A stretch of 64,000 bases of DNA from contig JACJYG010000004.1 of the NCBI GenBank assembly GCA_020636215.1, forward strand, positions 620,001-684,000, written 5' to 3'. The position numbers and the translations under genes were made by a program. The DNA comes from Lewinellaceae bacterium. Its GTDB lineage: Bacteria > Bacteroidota > Bacteroidia > Chitinophagales > Saprospiraceae. This document shows positions 41,794-50,636 of the stretch, piece by piece (position 1 is the stretch's first letter; each line of letters starts with the position of its first letter). The notes beneath the pieces are model-generated. The model made no database searches. It was not told the origin of the DNA and saw nothing but the letters and a program-made list of their open reading frames with translations.

Positions 41794-42050
41794 ACTTTTC
41801 TTCCTTTTTAGATGGATCTTTCGTCTGATTGAGTAACAATGGATTCAGGGCAAGGTTTAGAGGCATGATACCATATTGCTATTGTTGAAGGAGATGTGGA
41901 TTTTAGTGATCTTTAACGGAGGTACAAAAAAGGAACAAACAAGCCCTTCCTGAAAAAATTTCCTAATCCTGTTCAAATCTTTTAATTTTAGGCGCTTTAA
42001 TTGCATAAAAGCGCGCAATTGGCCAAACAAGACACAAATCCCATACCTGT

Positions 42051-43832
42051 ATGACCCAATCACACCCACTTATTGTATTGATCCTCTCTGCTGTTCTCAT
42101 CTTCGGGTGCAAACCGGAGCCTTCAAAGGAAAGCGTTGAATTCAAAAACAAGGATAATACAGTCTATGCCCGCCTCCCTGCCAATCCCGACCGCCTTAAC
42201 CCGGTGCTGGGCAATTCGGTATACGCACGCGCCGTCAATGAAAACATTTTCCAATATCTATTGAGTTTTAACCCCAAGACACTCGAATTGGCCCCACAGT
42301 TGGCCAAAGCAAAACCTGTGGTTGAAGAACTAACAAGCGGGCCTTATTCCGGTGGCGTGTCCTATACCTTTGAGCTTCAGGATGAGGCTAATTGGGACAA
42401 TGGAACCCCCGTTACAGCGCGGGACTTTGAGTTTACGCTCAAGGCCATTTTCAACCCCAAGGTCAATGCCGCCCCGGTACGAGCCTACCTGGACTTCATC
42501 GCCGATATGCAAATTGACCCGGACAACCCCAAGCGATTTACCGTTCTGGCCAACAAAAAATATATCCTGGGGGAACCCGTTGTCGGCAACCTGATCGTAT
42601 TGCCGGAATACGTCTATGACCCCAATGGTTTGTTGCGCTCTTTTTCTTTCAAGGATTTGGCTGACGCGGAACGCGCCGGCCAGCTGGCAGCGGAAAATGA
42701 GGCGCTCGCCCAGTTTGCTGAAGCTTTCAACGCGCCGCAATTTTCCCGGGAAAAAGGCTTTATTTCCGGTTCCGGCCCCTATGCTTTTGAAGAGTGGGAA
42801 ACAAGCCAGCGCATCATTCTTACCCGTAAAAAAAACTGGTGGGGAGACAAGTTAAAGGGCCAAAACCCGATGCTGGCGGCTTATCCGGATCGGATTGAAT
42901 TCCTGATCATTCCTGACCAAACGGCAACGCTGGCCGCGCTGAAAGACCAGCAAATCGACGTAACCGGCCAGATAGACGCCAAAGACTTTGTTGACCTGCG
43001 TAGTAATAAGGCCGTAGAAAAGCTGTACAATCTCCATTCACCTTCTTCCATGACTTATTACTATATCGGGCTGAATAATAAAGACTCCAAGTTGTCGGAT
43101 AAGCGGGTGCGGCGCGCACTGGCCCACCTGGTCAACGTCCCGGATCTGATCGACAATCTGTATTACGGGCTGGCCGAACGCATTACGGGCCCCTTCCACC
43201 CTACCAAACCTTATTATGATAAGAGCCTGGCGCCCATAAAATTTGACCCTGAAAAAGCCCGGGAATTACTGGCCAGCGCCGGGTGGGAAGATACTAATGG
43301 CGATGGGATCGTCGACAAGGAAATAAATGGGCAACAGATAGAATTTGAAATTGAATACCTCATCAGCAATGCCAGTAAATTCCTTCAAAACCAGGCTTTA
43401 TTGTTCGAAGACGACGCCAGAAAGGCCGGAGTTAAGATCAATATCGTATCCAAGGAATTTTCCGTAATGATCGATGATATCAAAAAGCGCAAGTACGAAA
43501 TGGCTGCCGGCGCCTGGGCGCAAGACCCCGTCCTGGACGACCCCAAACAGTTGTGGCACACCGAAAGTGACACACCCGATGGCAGCAACCGGGTGAGTTT
43601 TAGTAATGCCGAAGCGGACGAACTGATCGAAAGGATCCGGACAACATTGGATGAGCAAGAGCGCAACAAATTGTACCGCCGTTTTCAAGAAATTATATAT
43701 GAGGAACAACCCTATATTTTCCTGATGGCCCCACTGGAGCGAATCGCTATTTCCAAACGTTTTAAGGCCGAGCCTTCCGCGCGGCGGCCGGGTTTTTTCG
43801 TCAATGAATTCATACTGGACAACGATTTATAA
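42051..43832 (+). CDS. Oligopeptide-type ABC transporter substrate-binding lipoprotein (first copy)
   Basis: A family 5 extracellular solute-binding protein (OppA/DppA type) of 593 residues. The lipobox is LILSAVLIFGCKPEP (Cys about 20). Typical marks are NRLNP-like ANPDRLNPVLGNSVYARAVN, YTFELQDEANWDNGTPVTAR, ISGSGPYAFEEWETSQRIIL, SDKRVRRALAHLVNVPDLID and a C-terminal FQEIIYEEQPYIFLMAP. It delivers peptides to the OppB/C permeases downstream. The second copy starts 15 bases after its stop and has the same plan. No ATPase gene is in the window. Confidence 0.92.
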   Translation: MTQSHPLIVLILSAVLIFGCKPEPSKESVEFKNKDNTVYARLPANPDRLNPVLGNSVYARAVNENIFQYLLSFNPKTLELAPQLAKAKPVVEELTSGPYSGGVSYTFELQDEANWDNGTPVTARDFEFTLKAIFNPKVNAAPVRAYLDFIADMQIDPDNPKRFTVLANKKYILGEPVVGNLIVLPEYVYDPNGLLRSFSFKDLADAERAGQLAAENEALAQFAEAFNAPQFSREKGFISGSGPYAFEEWETSQRIILTRKKNWWGDKLKGQNPMLAAYPDRIEFLIIPDQTATLAALKDQQIDVTGQIDAKDFVDLRSNKAVEKLYNLHSPSSMTYYYIGLNNKDSKLSDKRVRRALAHLVNVPDLIDNLYYGLAERITGPFHPTKPYYDKSLAPIKFDPEKARELLASAGWEDTNGDGIVDKEINGQQIEFEIEYLISNASKFLQNQALLFEDDARKAGVKINIVSKEFSVMIDDIKKRKYEMAAGAWAQDPVLDDPKQLWHTESDTPDGSNRVSFSNAEADELIERIRTTLDEQERNKLYRRFQEIIYEEQPYIFLMAPLERIAISKRFKAEPSARRPGFFVNEFILDNDL

Positions 43833-43847
43833 CATCAATCCGATCAA

Positions 43848-45638
43848 ATGAAATTTCTACCCCCCTTCTCTACCCTTTTGCTGGCCCTGCTCGTGGTAGC
43901 CTTTGCCTGCAAAAATGAAAAGCCCAAACAGCAAGCCGAAGCGGACATCGTATTCGACCTGAACCGCCCTTTAAACGAAGCAGTCATTCAACTGGACGCC
44001 GAGCCGGACCGGCTCAACCCGGTACTCTCCACCAGCATTTATTCCCGGACGATATTCAACGGTGTCTTCATGAACCTCCTGTTCATCGACCCGGTTTCGC
44101 TGGAACTTGTCCCGCAGCTTGCCAAAGCCCGGCCCACTATTTCACCCATTCGCAGTGGCCCCTACAAGGGAGGGCTTGCCTATACCTTCGATATCCACGA
44201 ACAGGCTGTCTGGGATGACGGTAGCCCGGTGACCGCCGAAGACTATATTTTCACGCTCAAAGTAGTGTTCAACCCAAAAGTAAGCGCTCCAGCTTACCGC
44301 GCCTTCCTTTCCTTCATCAAGGATGTTCAAGCGGCGCCGGATAACCCCAAACGGTTTACGGTTTATACAGACCAACAGTATATTATCGGAGAAGAAGCCG
44401 TGGGCTCTACGCTTCCGGTATTGCCGGCTTATCACTACGACCCGGAAGGGCTGTTGGGCAATATTCCATTAAGCACCCTGACGGATGAAGCCGCCGCCGA
44501 GAAGCTGGCCGCCAAAGATGCCCGTTTACAGCAATTTGCCGAACTTTTCGAAAGCCCCAAATACAACCGGGAGCCAGAAGGCATTGTGGGTTGTGGCCCT
44601 TACCGGCTCGATAGCTGGGAAACCGGCCAGCAGATCGTACTGTCCAAAAAAGAAAACTGGTGGGGGGAGCCCCTCATTGCTCAATACCCGGCCCTGGCTG
44701 CCTATCCTGATAAGTTGACCTTCCGGCCCATCACTGACCCCAATACAGCTATCACCGCACTCAAGGACGGGCAGACGGACGCCATGGGCAACGTAGCCCC
44801 AAACCGCTTTGGCGAACTGAAGGAAACGGAATTTATCGCCAACCGATACAATTTCTACTCCCCTCCCTCACTCGTCCACACCTTTATCTATACCAATACT
44901 CAAAACCCCAAGCTGTCAGACAAACGAGTACGCAAAGCGCTGGCCTACGCCATCAACGTGCAGGAAATCATTGAAACGGTTTTTTACGGTTACGCCGAAC
45001 CTTCCGTTAGTCCCGTACACCCTTCCTCTAAATACTATAACAGGAACTTATCCGCTATACCTTATGACCCTGAAAAGGCCCGGGCATTGCTGGCAGAGGC
45101 GGGCTGGACAGATAGTAACAATAACGGCATCGTTGATAAAGTCATCGACGGAGAACTGGTAGAAATGAATCTCAACTACAAGTATACCGCCGGGCGGGAT
45201 ATTTCCCAAAACACCGCACTGCTCGTCCAGGAATCGGCCAAGCGAGCTGGTTTTAACATTGAACTGGAACCCAAGGAATTCCCTATCATTTCTGATGACC
45301 TCAAACGCCGGGATTTTGAGCTCGTCCCCTGGGCCAAGACCATCTCTCCCACCTTATGGGAGCCCAAGCAGGATTTCCATTCCGAGGGGGACAACCGTAC
45401 CGGCTTTGGCAATGCTGAAACCGACGCCCTGATCGACCGCATCCAGGTTACGATTGATGAAAAAGAGCGCAACAAGCTTTATGAGGAGCTACAGGCCATC
45501 CTCTTTGAGGAAATGCCGATCATTTACATCCTGGTGCCGACCAGCCGGATCGCCATCCACAAACGTTTTGAGGTGGCATCCACCCCTATGTTCCCTGGCT
45601 TCTTCCCCAACCAGTTAAAACTGAAAGAAGCGCAATAA
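43848..45638 (+). CDS. Oligopeptide-type ABC transporter substrate-binding lipoprotein (second copy)
   Basis: A paralog of the preceding gene, 596 residues, with lipobox LALLVVAFACKNEKP (Cys about 21). The same blocks appear: AEPDRLNPVLSTSIYSRTIF, YTFDIHEQAVWDDGSPVTAE, VGCGPYRLDSWETGQQIVLS, SDKRVRKALAYAINVQEIIE and a late LQAILFEEMPIIYILVPTS. The two proteins align over the whole length, so they arose by tandem duplication. Two binding proteins on one permease usually widen the range of peptides taken up. A two-level stem-loop follows in the gap before the permease gene. Confidence 0.92.
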   Translation: MKFLPPFSTLLLALLVVAFACKNEKPKQQAEADIVFDLNRPLNEAVIQLDAEPDRLNPVLSTSIYSRTIFNGVFMNLLFIDPVSLELVPQLAKARPTISPIRSGPYKGGLAYTFDIHEQAVWDDGSPVTAEDYIFTLKVVFNPKVSAPAYRAFLSFIKDVQAAPDNPKRFTVYTDQQYIIGEEAVGSTLPVLPAYHYDPEGLLGNIPLSTLTDEAAAEKLAAKDARLQQFAELFESPKYNREPEGIVGCGPYRLDSWETGQQIVLSKKENWWGEPLIAQYPALAAYPDKLTFRPITDPNTAITALKDGQTDAMGNVAPNRFGELKETEFIANRYNFYSPPSLVHTFIYTNTQNPKLSDKRVRKALAYAINVQEIIETVFYGYAEPSVSPVHPSSKYYNRNLSAIPYDPEKARALLAEAGWTDSNNNGIVDKVIDGELVEMNLNYKYTAGRDISQNTALLVQESAKRAGFNIELEPKEFPIISDDLKRRDFELVPWAKTISPTLWEPKQDFHSEGDNRTGFGNAETDALIDRIQVTIDEKERNKLYEELQAILFEEMPIIYILVPTSRIAIHKRFEVASTPMFPGFFPNQLKLKEAQ

Positions 45639-45704
45639 GTATATCCTGGTGGATTGCAGCCTGCCCCAAATCGGATTTTTTCGTAATTTCGGGGCGCACG
45701 AAGA

Positions 45705-45756
45705 GCCTGCCCGGAAACTACCCTCTGACAAAGCGGAGGGAGATTCCCGGGCAGGC
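45705..45756 (+). promoter_or_regulatory. Intercistronic stem-loop between the second binding protein and the first permease
   Basis: GCCTGCCCGG (45705-45714) pairs with CCGGGCAGGC (45747-45756). Inside, CCCTC (45721-45725) pairs with GAGGG (45736-45740). No T run follows. Such hairpins after binding-protein genes often protect the upstream message or reduce read-through, so that binding proteins are made in excess of permease. Confidence 0.6.
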
Positions 45757-45778
45757 CTTAAGTGCGCAAAAAGATCCC

Positions 45779-47197
45779 ATGCTTCAATACCTGCTCAAAC
45801 GGTTACTCATTTTTATTCCGACCCTGTTGGCCATCTCTTTGCTGTCCTTTGGCCTGAGTAAATTGGCCCCTGGTGACCCCGTCGACCAGAGCAACCGCGG
45901 CGGAATGGGCGACGCCCAGCGCGACCTCATCAACGCCGAACGCGTTTACCAGGAAAAAGCCCGAGAATTAGGCCTCGATAAGCCTGCTTTTTATTGCGGG
46001 GTCTCCCCCGTCGCTTTTCCCGATACCCTCTATCGGATCCTCAAACGGGAACAGCGGGAAAACCTTTCCAAACTGACCGCGCAATATGGCAATTGGGAAC
46101 AGATATCAGACTATTACCACGAAATAAAAACCTTGGAATATCAGGTACAGCAGCTGCCGGCAAACCAGAAATCCGATGGAGTTTTTACCGCCCGCAGCAC
46201 CCTTCAGCAATTATACCTGGCCCACTCTGACGTTCGCATCAGCAGTCTGCTGGATGGCCTGGCCACTGCAGTAGAAAAGGATACCGCCCTAGCGCCCACA
46301 CTGCTGGCGCCTGTCCTGGTGCTCAAGGGTAAATACGAGGCCATCAAAACCAAGGCCTCCCGCTGGAAGCTCTACGTACCCAGTTTCAAATGGTACGGCC
46401 TTAACAATCAATACCACCACTGGATCACCGGATTCCTGCAATTCGACTTTGGAAAATCTTACTATGACAGCCGGCCGGTTGCACACAAAATGAAGGATGC
46501 TCTATTCTGGACGGTATTGATCAACAGCCTGGCCGTATTGGCCGCTTACCTTTTGGCCATGCCATTGGGAGTGCTTTCCGCCGTTTGGAAGGATACCTTT
46601 TTTGATCGTTTTTCCACCTTGGCCTTATTCATGCTGTACTCCCTGCCAAGCTTCTGGATCGCCACAATGCTGGTCGTTTTTTTTACGACACCAGAGTATG
46701 GAATGGATTGGTTCCCTTCCCTTGGCCTGGGCAACCTGCCTGATGAGGCCCCATTCTGGAGCCGGTTCTGGGATACTGGAGCCCATCTCATTTTGCCGGT
46801 TTTTTGCCTGGCTTATGGCGCACTTGCATTCATTTCCCGTCAGATGCGGGGTGGGATGCTCAATGTGATCGGACAGGATTACATCCGTACCGCATGGGCC
46901 AAGGGACTGAATAGCCGGCAGGTTATCTGGAAGCACGCATTCCGGAATTCGCTGTTCCCCATTATCACTATGTTCGCTAGTATTTTCCCGGCTGTCTTTG
47001 CCGGCTCGGTGGTCATTGAAGTGATCTTCAATATCCCGGGCATGGGCAAACTGACCATCGACGCTATTTTTCAGCGAGACTGGCCTGTGGTCTACACCGT
47101 GCTCATGTTATCGGCCATACTGACGATGGCTGGCATTCTCTTATCAGATATATTATATGCCTGGGTCGATCCGAGAGTTTCCTATAGCAAAAAATAA
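45779..47197 (+). CDS. OppB-type ABC transporter permease with inserted domain
   Basis: A 472-residue permease; typical OppB is near 310-340. The N-terminal membrane helix (FIPTLLAISLLSFGLSKL) leads to APGDPVDQ. Then comes an insert of about 130 residues (about 72-200), polar and helical (LKREQRENLSKLTAQYGNWE, EIKTLEYQVQQLPANQKSDG), before WKLYVPSFKWYG and the standard permease core: FWTVLINSLAVLAAYLLAMP, FWIATMLVVFF, and the EAA loop (YIRTAWAKGLNSRQVIWKHA). The insert is predicted periplasmic and could meet the binding proteins. The OppC-type gene follows by 6 bases. Confidence 0.92.
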   Translation: MLQYLLKRLLIFIPTLLAISLLSFGLSKLAPGDPVDQSNRGGMGDAQRDLINAERVYQEKARELGLDKPAFYCGVSPVAFPDTLYRILKREQRENLSKLTAQYGNWEQISDYYHEIKTLEYQVQQLPANQKSDGVFTARSTLQQLYLAHSDVRISSLLDGLATAVEKDTALAPTLLAPVLVLKGKYEAIKTKASRWKLYVPSFKWYGLNNQYHHWITGFLQFDFGKSYYDSRPVAHKMKDALFWTVLINSLAVLAAYLLAMPLGVLSAVWKDTFFDRFSTLALFMLYSLPSFWIATMLVVFFTTPEYGMDWFPSLGLGNLPDEAPFWSRFWDTGAHLILPVFCLAYGALAFISRQMRGGMLNVIGQDYIRTAWAKGLNSRQVIWKHAFRNSLFPIITMFASIFPAVFAGSVVIEVIFNIPGMGKLTIDAIFQRDWPVVYTVLMLSAILTMAGILLSDILYAWVDPRVSYSKK

Positions 47198-47203
47198 TAG
47201 CCT

Positions 47204-48517
47204 ATGCTGATCGGGGTTAATAAGGAGAAGCGCCTGGCCGATCAATTGGCCCGGCAGCAGGCCATGGGGCAGAGCTACTGGGCTATTGTTCGACGGCAGT
47301 TCCGACGCAACCGCATGGCGATGTGGTCGCTACGCCTGTTGTATGTCCTCTTGTTCATTGCCTTGTTTGGCGATTTTATTGCCAATGAGAAGCCATTATA
47401 TTGCCGCCTCGACGGGCAAACCTATTTTCCGGTATTCCGGCAGTATGCGGTAACGCTGGGGTTGGCCAAGTGGGAAGCCCAATTCTTCCAGAAAGGCTGG
47501 CAGGAGCACCATTATGAATCGGTGATATGGGCGCCCATCCCCTACTCTGCCAGCACCATCGACCGGAAGAACAGCAATTTTGTAAGGCCGGGCGGAAAGC
47601 AGCGCATTCCCTCTCCCCGTTTCCGCCATTGGCTGGGTACCGACCAACTGGGCAGGGACGTGGCGGCAGGGTTGATCTCCGGAACCCGCATCGCAATGAT
47701 GGTTGGAGTAGTTTCCATGTCAATTGCCACCCTGATCGGGGTGTTTCTGGGAGCGCTGGCAGGATACTTCGGGGATGACCGTTTCCACGCCTCCCGAAGT
47801 AGGCTGATCTTAAATTTACTGGGCCTGGGGGCTGGCATTTTTTATGGTTTCAACGCCCGGTCCTACGCATTAAGTGAAGGTGCTTTCAGTGTTGAATTGC
47901 TCAAGAGCCTGGGAATTCTGGCTACTATTATGGTGCTGGCCAATCTGCTGGCGGCGCCCATAAAGCGGCTGCCCTGGTTTGGCAAGAAGGTAAGAGTGCC
48001 GATGGACATCATCGTTATGCGGCTTATTGAAATCATCAATTCCATACCAGCCCTGCTACTCGTGTTAAGCGTAATTGCCATTATTGAAAAGCCCTCCATC
48101 CTGTTCGTCATGGCCATTATCGGTTTAATCCGTTGGACGGGTATTGCCCGTTTTATCCGGGCGGAGCTACTCCGCATTCGCAGCCTGGAATATATTGAGG
48201 CGGCGCAAGCCCTGGGGTATAGCGAATGGCGTATCATTTTCCGTCACGCCATTCCCAATGCACTCACGCCGGTGCTGATCACAATCGCTTTCGGAGTAGC
48301 CAGCGCTATCCTTTTGGAGGCATTCCTTTCCTTTCTTGGTATTGGCGTACCGCCTCAGCAGGTGACCTGGGGATCGCTGCTCAACCTGGCCCGGGCGCAG
48401 TTCTCTGCCTGGTGGTTGGCTATCTTCCCGGGTTTCGCCATATTTATTACCGTAACAATCTTCAACCTCATCGGCGAAGGGCTGACCGATGCACTGGACC
48501 CAAGGCTGAAGCAATAG
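47204..48517 (+). CDS. OppC-type ABC transporter permease
   Basis: The second permease of the importer, 437 residues. After an N-terminal membrane helix (LYVLLFIALFGDFIANEKPL) there is a polar segment with HWLGTDQLGRDVAAGLISGT, the OppC mark. The core then follows with MMVGVVSMSIATLIGVFLGA, a further helix region (ILATIMVLANLLAAPIKRLP), IINSIPALLLVLSVIAIIEK, the EAA loop YIEAAQALGYSEWRIIFRHA, and VASAILLEAFLSFLGIGVPP. Additional residues around 190-260 enlarge it relative to usual OppC (about 300). It ends the operon; ATP-binding proteins must come from elsewhere. Confidence 0.92.
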   Translation: MLIGVNKEKRLADQLARQQAMGQSYWAIVRRQFRRNRMAMWSLRLLYVLLFIALFGDFIANEKPLYCRLDGQTYFPVFRQYAVTLGLAKWEAQFFQKGWQEHHYESVIWAPIPYSASTIDRKNSNFVRPGGKQRIPSPRFRHWLGTDQLGRDVAAGLISGTRIAMMVGVVSMSIATLIGVFLGALAGYFGDDRFHASRSRLILNLLGLGAGIFYGFNARSYALSEGAFSVELLKSLGILATIMVLANLLAAPIKRLPWFGKKVRVPMDIIVMRLIEIINSIPALLLVLSVIAIIEKPSILFVMAIIGLIRWTGIARFIRAELLRIRSLEYIEAAQALGYSEWRIIFRHAIPNALTPVLITIAFGVASAILLEAFLSFLGIGVPPQQVTWGSLLNLARAQFSAWWLAIFPGFAIFITVTIFNLIGEGLTDALDPRLKQ

Positions 48518-48584
48518 TTTTCAGCAGGGAGGCCTTTAGAAGCTGTTTGAAGTTTATTGCCGATTGGATACTGCAGGCTGAAAC

Positions 48585-48797
48585 CTAGTTTTTCCTTTTC
48601 TTTTTGGGCTTCTTATTGAAATCTTTGGGAAACAGGCGGGTATAGCCGCCGCTGGTAGGCAATTCACCTTTTCGGTTCGGTTTGACGTGAGCGGCTTCAT
48701 TGGCCGGGCAACCTACTTTGCGGCTGCAGGAGGTGGAAGAAAGGCCGATAAAGAACAGCGCCGTACAAAATCCGGCAAGAACCCAGTATTTACGCAT
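48585..48797 (-). CDS. Small lipoprotein, 70 residues
   Basis: The ATG at 48797 opens a lipoprotein signal (KYWVLAGFCTALFFIGLSST, lipobox SCS with Cys about 24). The mature part is short and basic, with PNRKGELPTSGGYTRLFPKD and a Lys/Arg/Asn tail (KKPKKKRKN). Codons upstream of the ATG to 48944 lack the signal and are excluded. Function unknown. It converges on the permease gene and diverges from HU. Confidence 0.6.
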   Translation of the reverse strand: MRKYWVLAGFCTALFFIGLSSTSCSRKVGCPANEAAHVKPNRKGELPTSGGYTRLFPKDFNKKPKKKRKN

Positions 48798-48927
48798 ATT
48801 GGCAAAATTTTCATTGGGAAATGGCAAAAAATAAAAAATGCGAAGGTATAGATATTCACACAGAATATCAAAACGTTCAAAACCCTTGAAAATTCTGGCT
48901 TCTCGGGCTTTTTTTGATCGGAAAAAC

Positions 48928-48958
48928 TTGGTTTTAATCAACATAGCCTCTAAATTTG
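48928..48958 (+). promoter_or_regulatory. Promoter of the HU gene
   Basis: TTG (48928-48930), 20 bases, TAAATTTG (48951-48958), an exact Bacteroidota consensus. The ATG at 48989 lies 30 bases downstream of the -7 element. Confidence 0.8.
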
Positions 48959-48988
48959 CCGCACATTAACTCATTAAAACCTTAAGAA

Positions 48989-49261
48989 ATGAATAAGGGA
49001 GATCTTATTAGCAAAATCGCCGAAAACGCCAACCTTTCCAAAGCTCAGGCAACTGATGCACTGAATGCAGTACTTGATGGTATCGAAGAAGCCCTGAAAA
49101 GTGGTGACAAAGTAACCCTCATTGGTTTTGGTACCTTCTCTGTTTCCCGCCGTGATGCCCGCACAGGCCGCAACCCGCAAACCGGTGCATCAATCAAGAT
49201 CAAGGCAAAGAACGTTGTCAAGTTCAAGCCAGGTAAAGAAATTTCTGACGCTGTCAACTAA
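48989..49261 (+). CDS. HU-family DNA-binding protein
   Basis: A 90-residue nucleoid protein that bends DNA as a dimer. The start MNKGDLISKIAENANLSKAQ and the signature IGFGTFSVSRRDARTGRNPQ, followed by TGASIKIKAKNVVKFKPGKE, are complete HU marks, including the beta-arm Arg and Pro. The gene has a strong promoter and a strong terminator and stands alone, as expected for a highly expressed gene. Confidence 0.97.
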   Translation: MNKGDLISKIAENANLSKAQATDALNAVLDGIEEALKSGDKVTLIGFGTFSVSRRDARTGRNPQTGASIKIKAKNVVKFKPGKEISDAVN

Positions 49262-49296
49262 TCGTTGACTCCATACAGTAATACATTTCGACAAAG

Positions 49297-49328
49297 AAAG
49301 GGCAATCTGTTTTCAGGTTGCCCTTTTT
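49297..49328 (+). terminator. Rho-independent terminator of HU
   Basis: AAAGGGCAA (49297-49305) pairs with TTGCCCTTT (49318-49326), followed by further T. Stem of nine pairs with a 12-base loop, 36 bases after the stop codon. Confidence 0.9.
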
Positions 49329-49430
49329 GTTCGCCTGAAAAGGAAACCGGCTGAACTTTTCTCCTTCTGGCTCGTATATAAAATACGCTTCAAACCTGCC
49401 ATCTTAAACCAAACCACTATAATATCAATT

Positions 49431-50573
49431 ATGAAATTCGGCACCAAAGTCATCCACGCAGGAATCGAACCCGACCCCACCACCGGGGCTGTTATGACAC
49501 CTATCTACCAAACGTCAACTTACGCTCAGGAAGCCCCGGGAAAACACAAGGGCTTCGAGTACGCACGCACCCAGAACCCCACGCGCAACGTACTGCAGAA
49601 CAACCTGGCTGCCTTGGAAGAAGGCCAGTATGGCATCTGCTTCAGCAGTGGCCTGGCCGCCATGGACGCCATCCTGAAAATGCTCAATCCCGGCGACGAG
49701 ATCATCTCCACCAATGACCTCTACGGCGGCTCCTACCGCCTGATGGTCCGGATCTACCAGAAGTTCGGCATCAAAGCCCACTTCGTGGACATGAATAACC
49801 TGGAGAAAGTCAAGGGCATGATCAATGATAAGACCAGATTGTTCTGGATCGAGACGCCGACCAACCCCATGTTGAACATCATCGATATTGAACAAATCTG
49901 TGGCCTGGCGCAGGAACACGGCATTCTCACTTGTGTGGACAACACCTTCGCCTCCCCTTACCTGCAAACGCCTCTAACCCTTGGCGCCGATATGGTGCTG
50001 CATTCCGCCACCAAATACCTGGGCGGCCACAGTGATGTGGTGCATGGCGCTATTGTCGTAAAGGACGAAAAGCTGGCGGAACAGCTCTACTTCATACAAA
50101 ACGCTGCCGGGGCAGTACCCGGCCCGCAAGACTGCTTCCTCATTCTTCGCGGTATCAAGACGCTGCACCTTAGGGTAGAGCGCGCCTGCCAAAACGCCGA
50201 ACGCATCGCTCACTTCCTCAAGCAGCACCCAAAGGTGTCCAAAGTCTACTATCCCGGTTTTCCCGAGCACCCCGGCCACGAGGCCGCCAAAAAGCAAATG
50301 CGCCACTTCGGAGCGATGGTTTCTTTCGACCTGGTGGAAGACAATTATGCCGCTGCTGAAAAGGTGCTAAGCAATACCCATTACTTCACCCTGGCTGAAT
50401 CGCTGGGCGGGGTAGAATCCCTGATTGGCCACCCGGCATCGATGACCCACGCTTCTATTCCTAAAGAAGAAAGGTTAAAGGTTGGCCTGACCGATTCGCT
50501 CATCCGCCTGAGCGTAGGCATTGAGGATGTAGACGACTTGATCGCAGATCTGGAGGAGGCGCTGGGCCAGTAG
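49431..50573 (+). CDS. Cystathionine gamma-synthase / gamma-lyase family PLP enzyme
   Basis: A Cys/Met-metabolism PLP enzyme of 380 residues. Marks: PIYQTSTYAQEAPGKHKGFE, YARTQNPTRNVLQNNLAALE, FSSGLAAMDAILKMLNPGDE, IETPTNPMLNIIDI, VDNTFASPYLQTPL, and the Schiff-base Lys in MVLHSATKYLGGHSDVVHGA. The C-terminal half has ESLGGVESLIGHPASMTHAS. Synthase (O-succinyl/acetylhomoserine plus cysteine) and lyase (cystathionine or methionine) share this sequence plan, so the reaction is not fixed here. Monocistronic. Confidence 0.93.
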   Translation: MKFGTKVIHAGIEPDPTTGAVMTPIYQTSTYAQEAPGKHKGFEYARTQNPTRNVLQNNLAALEEGQYGICFSSGLAAMDAILKMLNPGDEIISTNDLYGGSYRLMVRIYQKFGIKAHFVDMNNLEKVKGMINDKTRLFWIETPTNPMLNIIDIEQICGLAQEHGILTCVDNTFASPYLQTPLTLGADMVLHSATKYLGGHSDVVHGAIVVKDEKLAEQLYFIQNAAGAVPGPQDCFLILRGIKTLHLRVERACQNAERIAHFLKQHPKVSKVYYPGFPEHPGHEAAKKQMRHFGAMVSFDLVEDNYAAAEKVLSNTHYFTLAESLGGVESLIGHPASMTHASIPKEERLKVGLTDSLIRLSVGIEDVDDLIADLEEALGQ

Positions 50574-50636
50574 GCAGCGCGACTGGGCCCAAGGGCGTTT
50601 ACTCTTTAATAGGCTTCATCTAACCCTCCCATTCTT

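Noticed and set aside
45649..45861. 70-residue plus-strand frame between the second binding protein and the permease
   Set aside because: It overlaps the stem-loop and the first codons of the permease and has no recognisable sequence feature.
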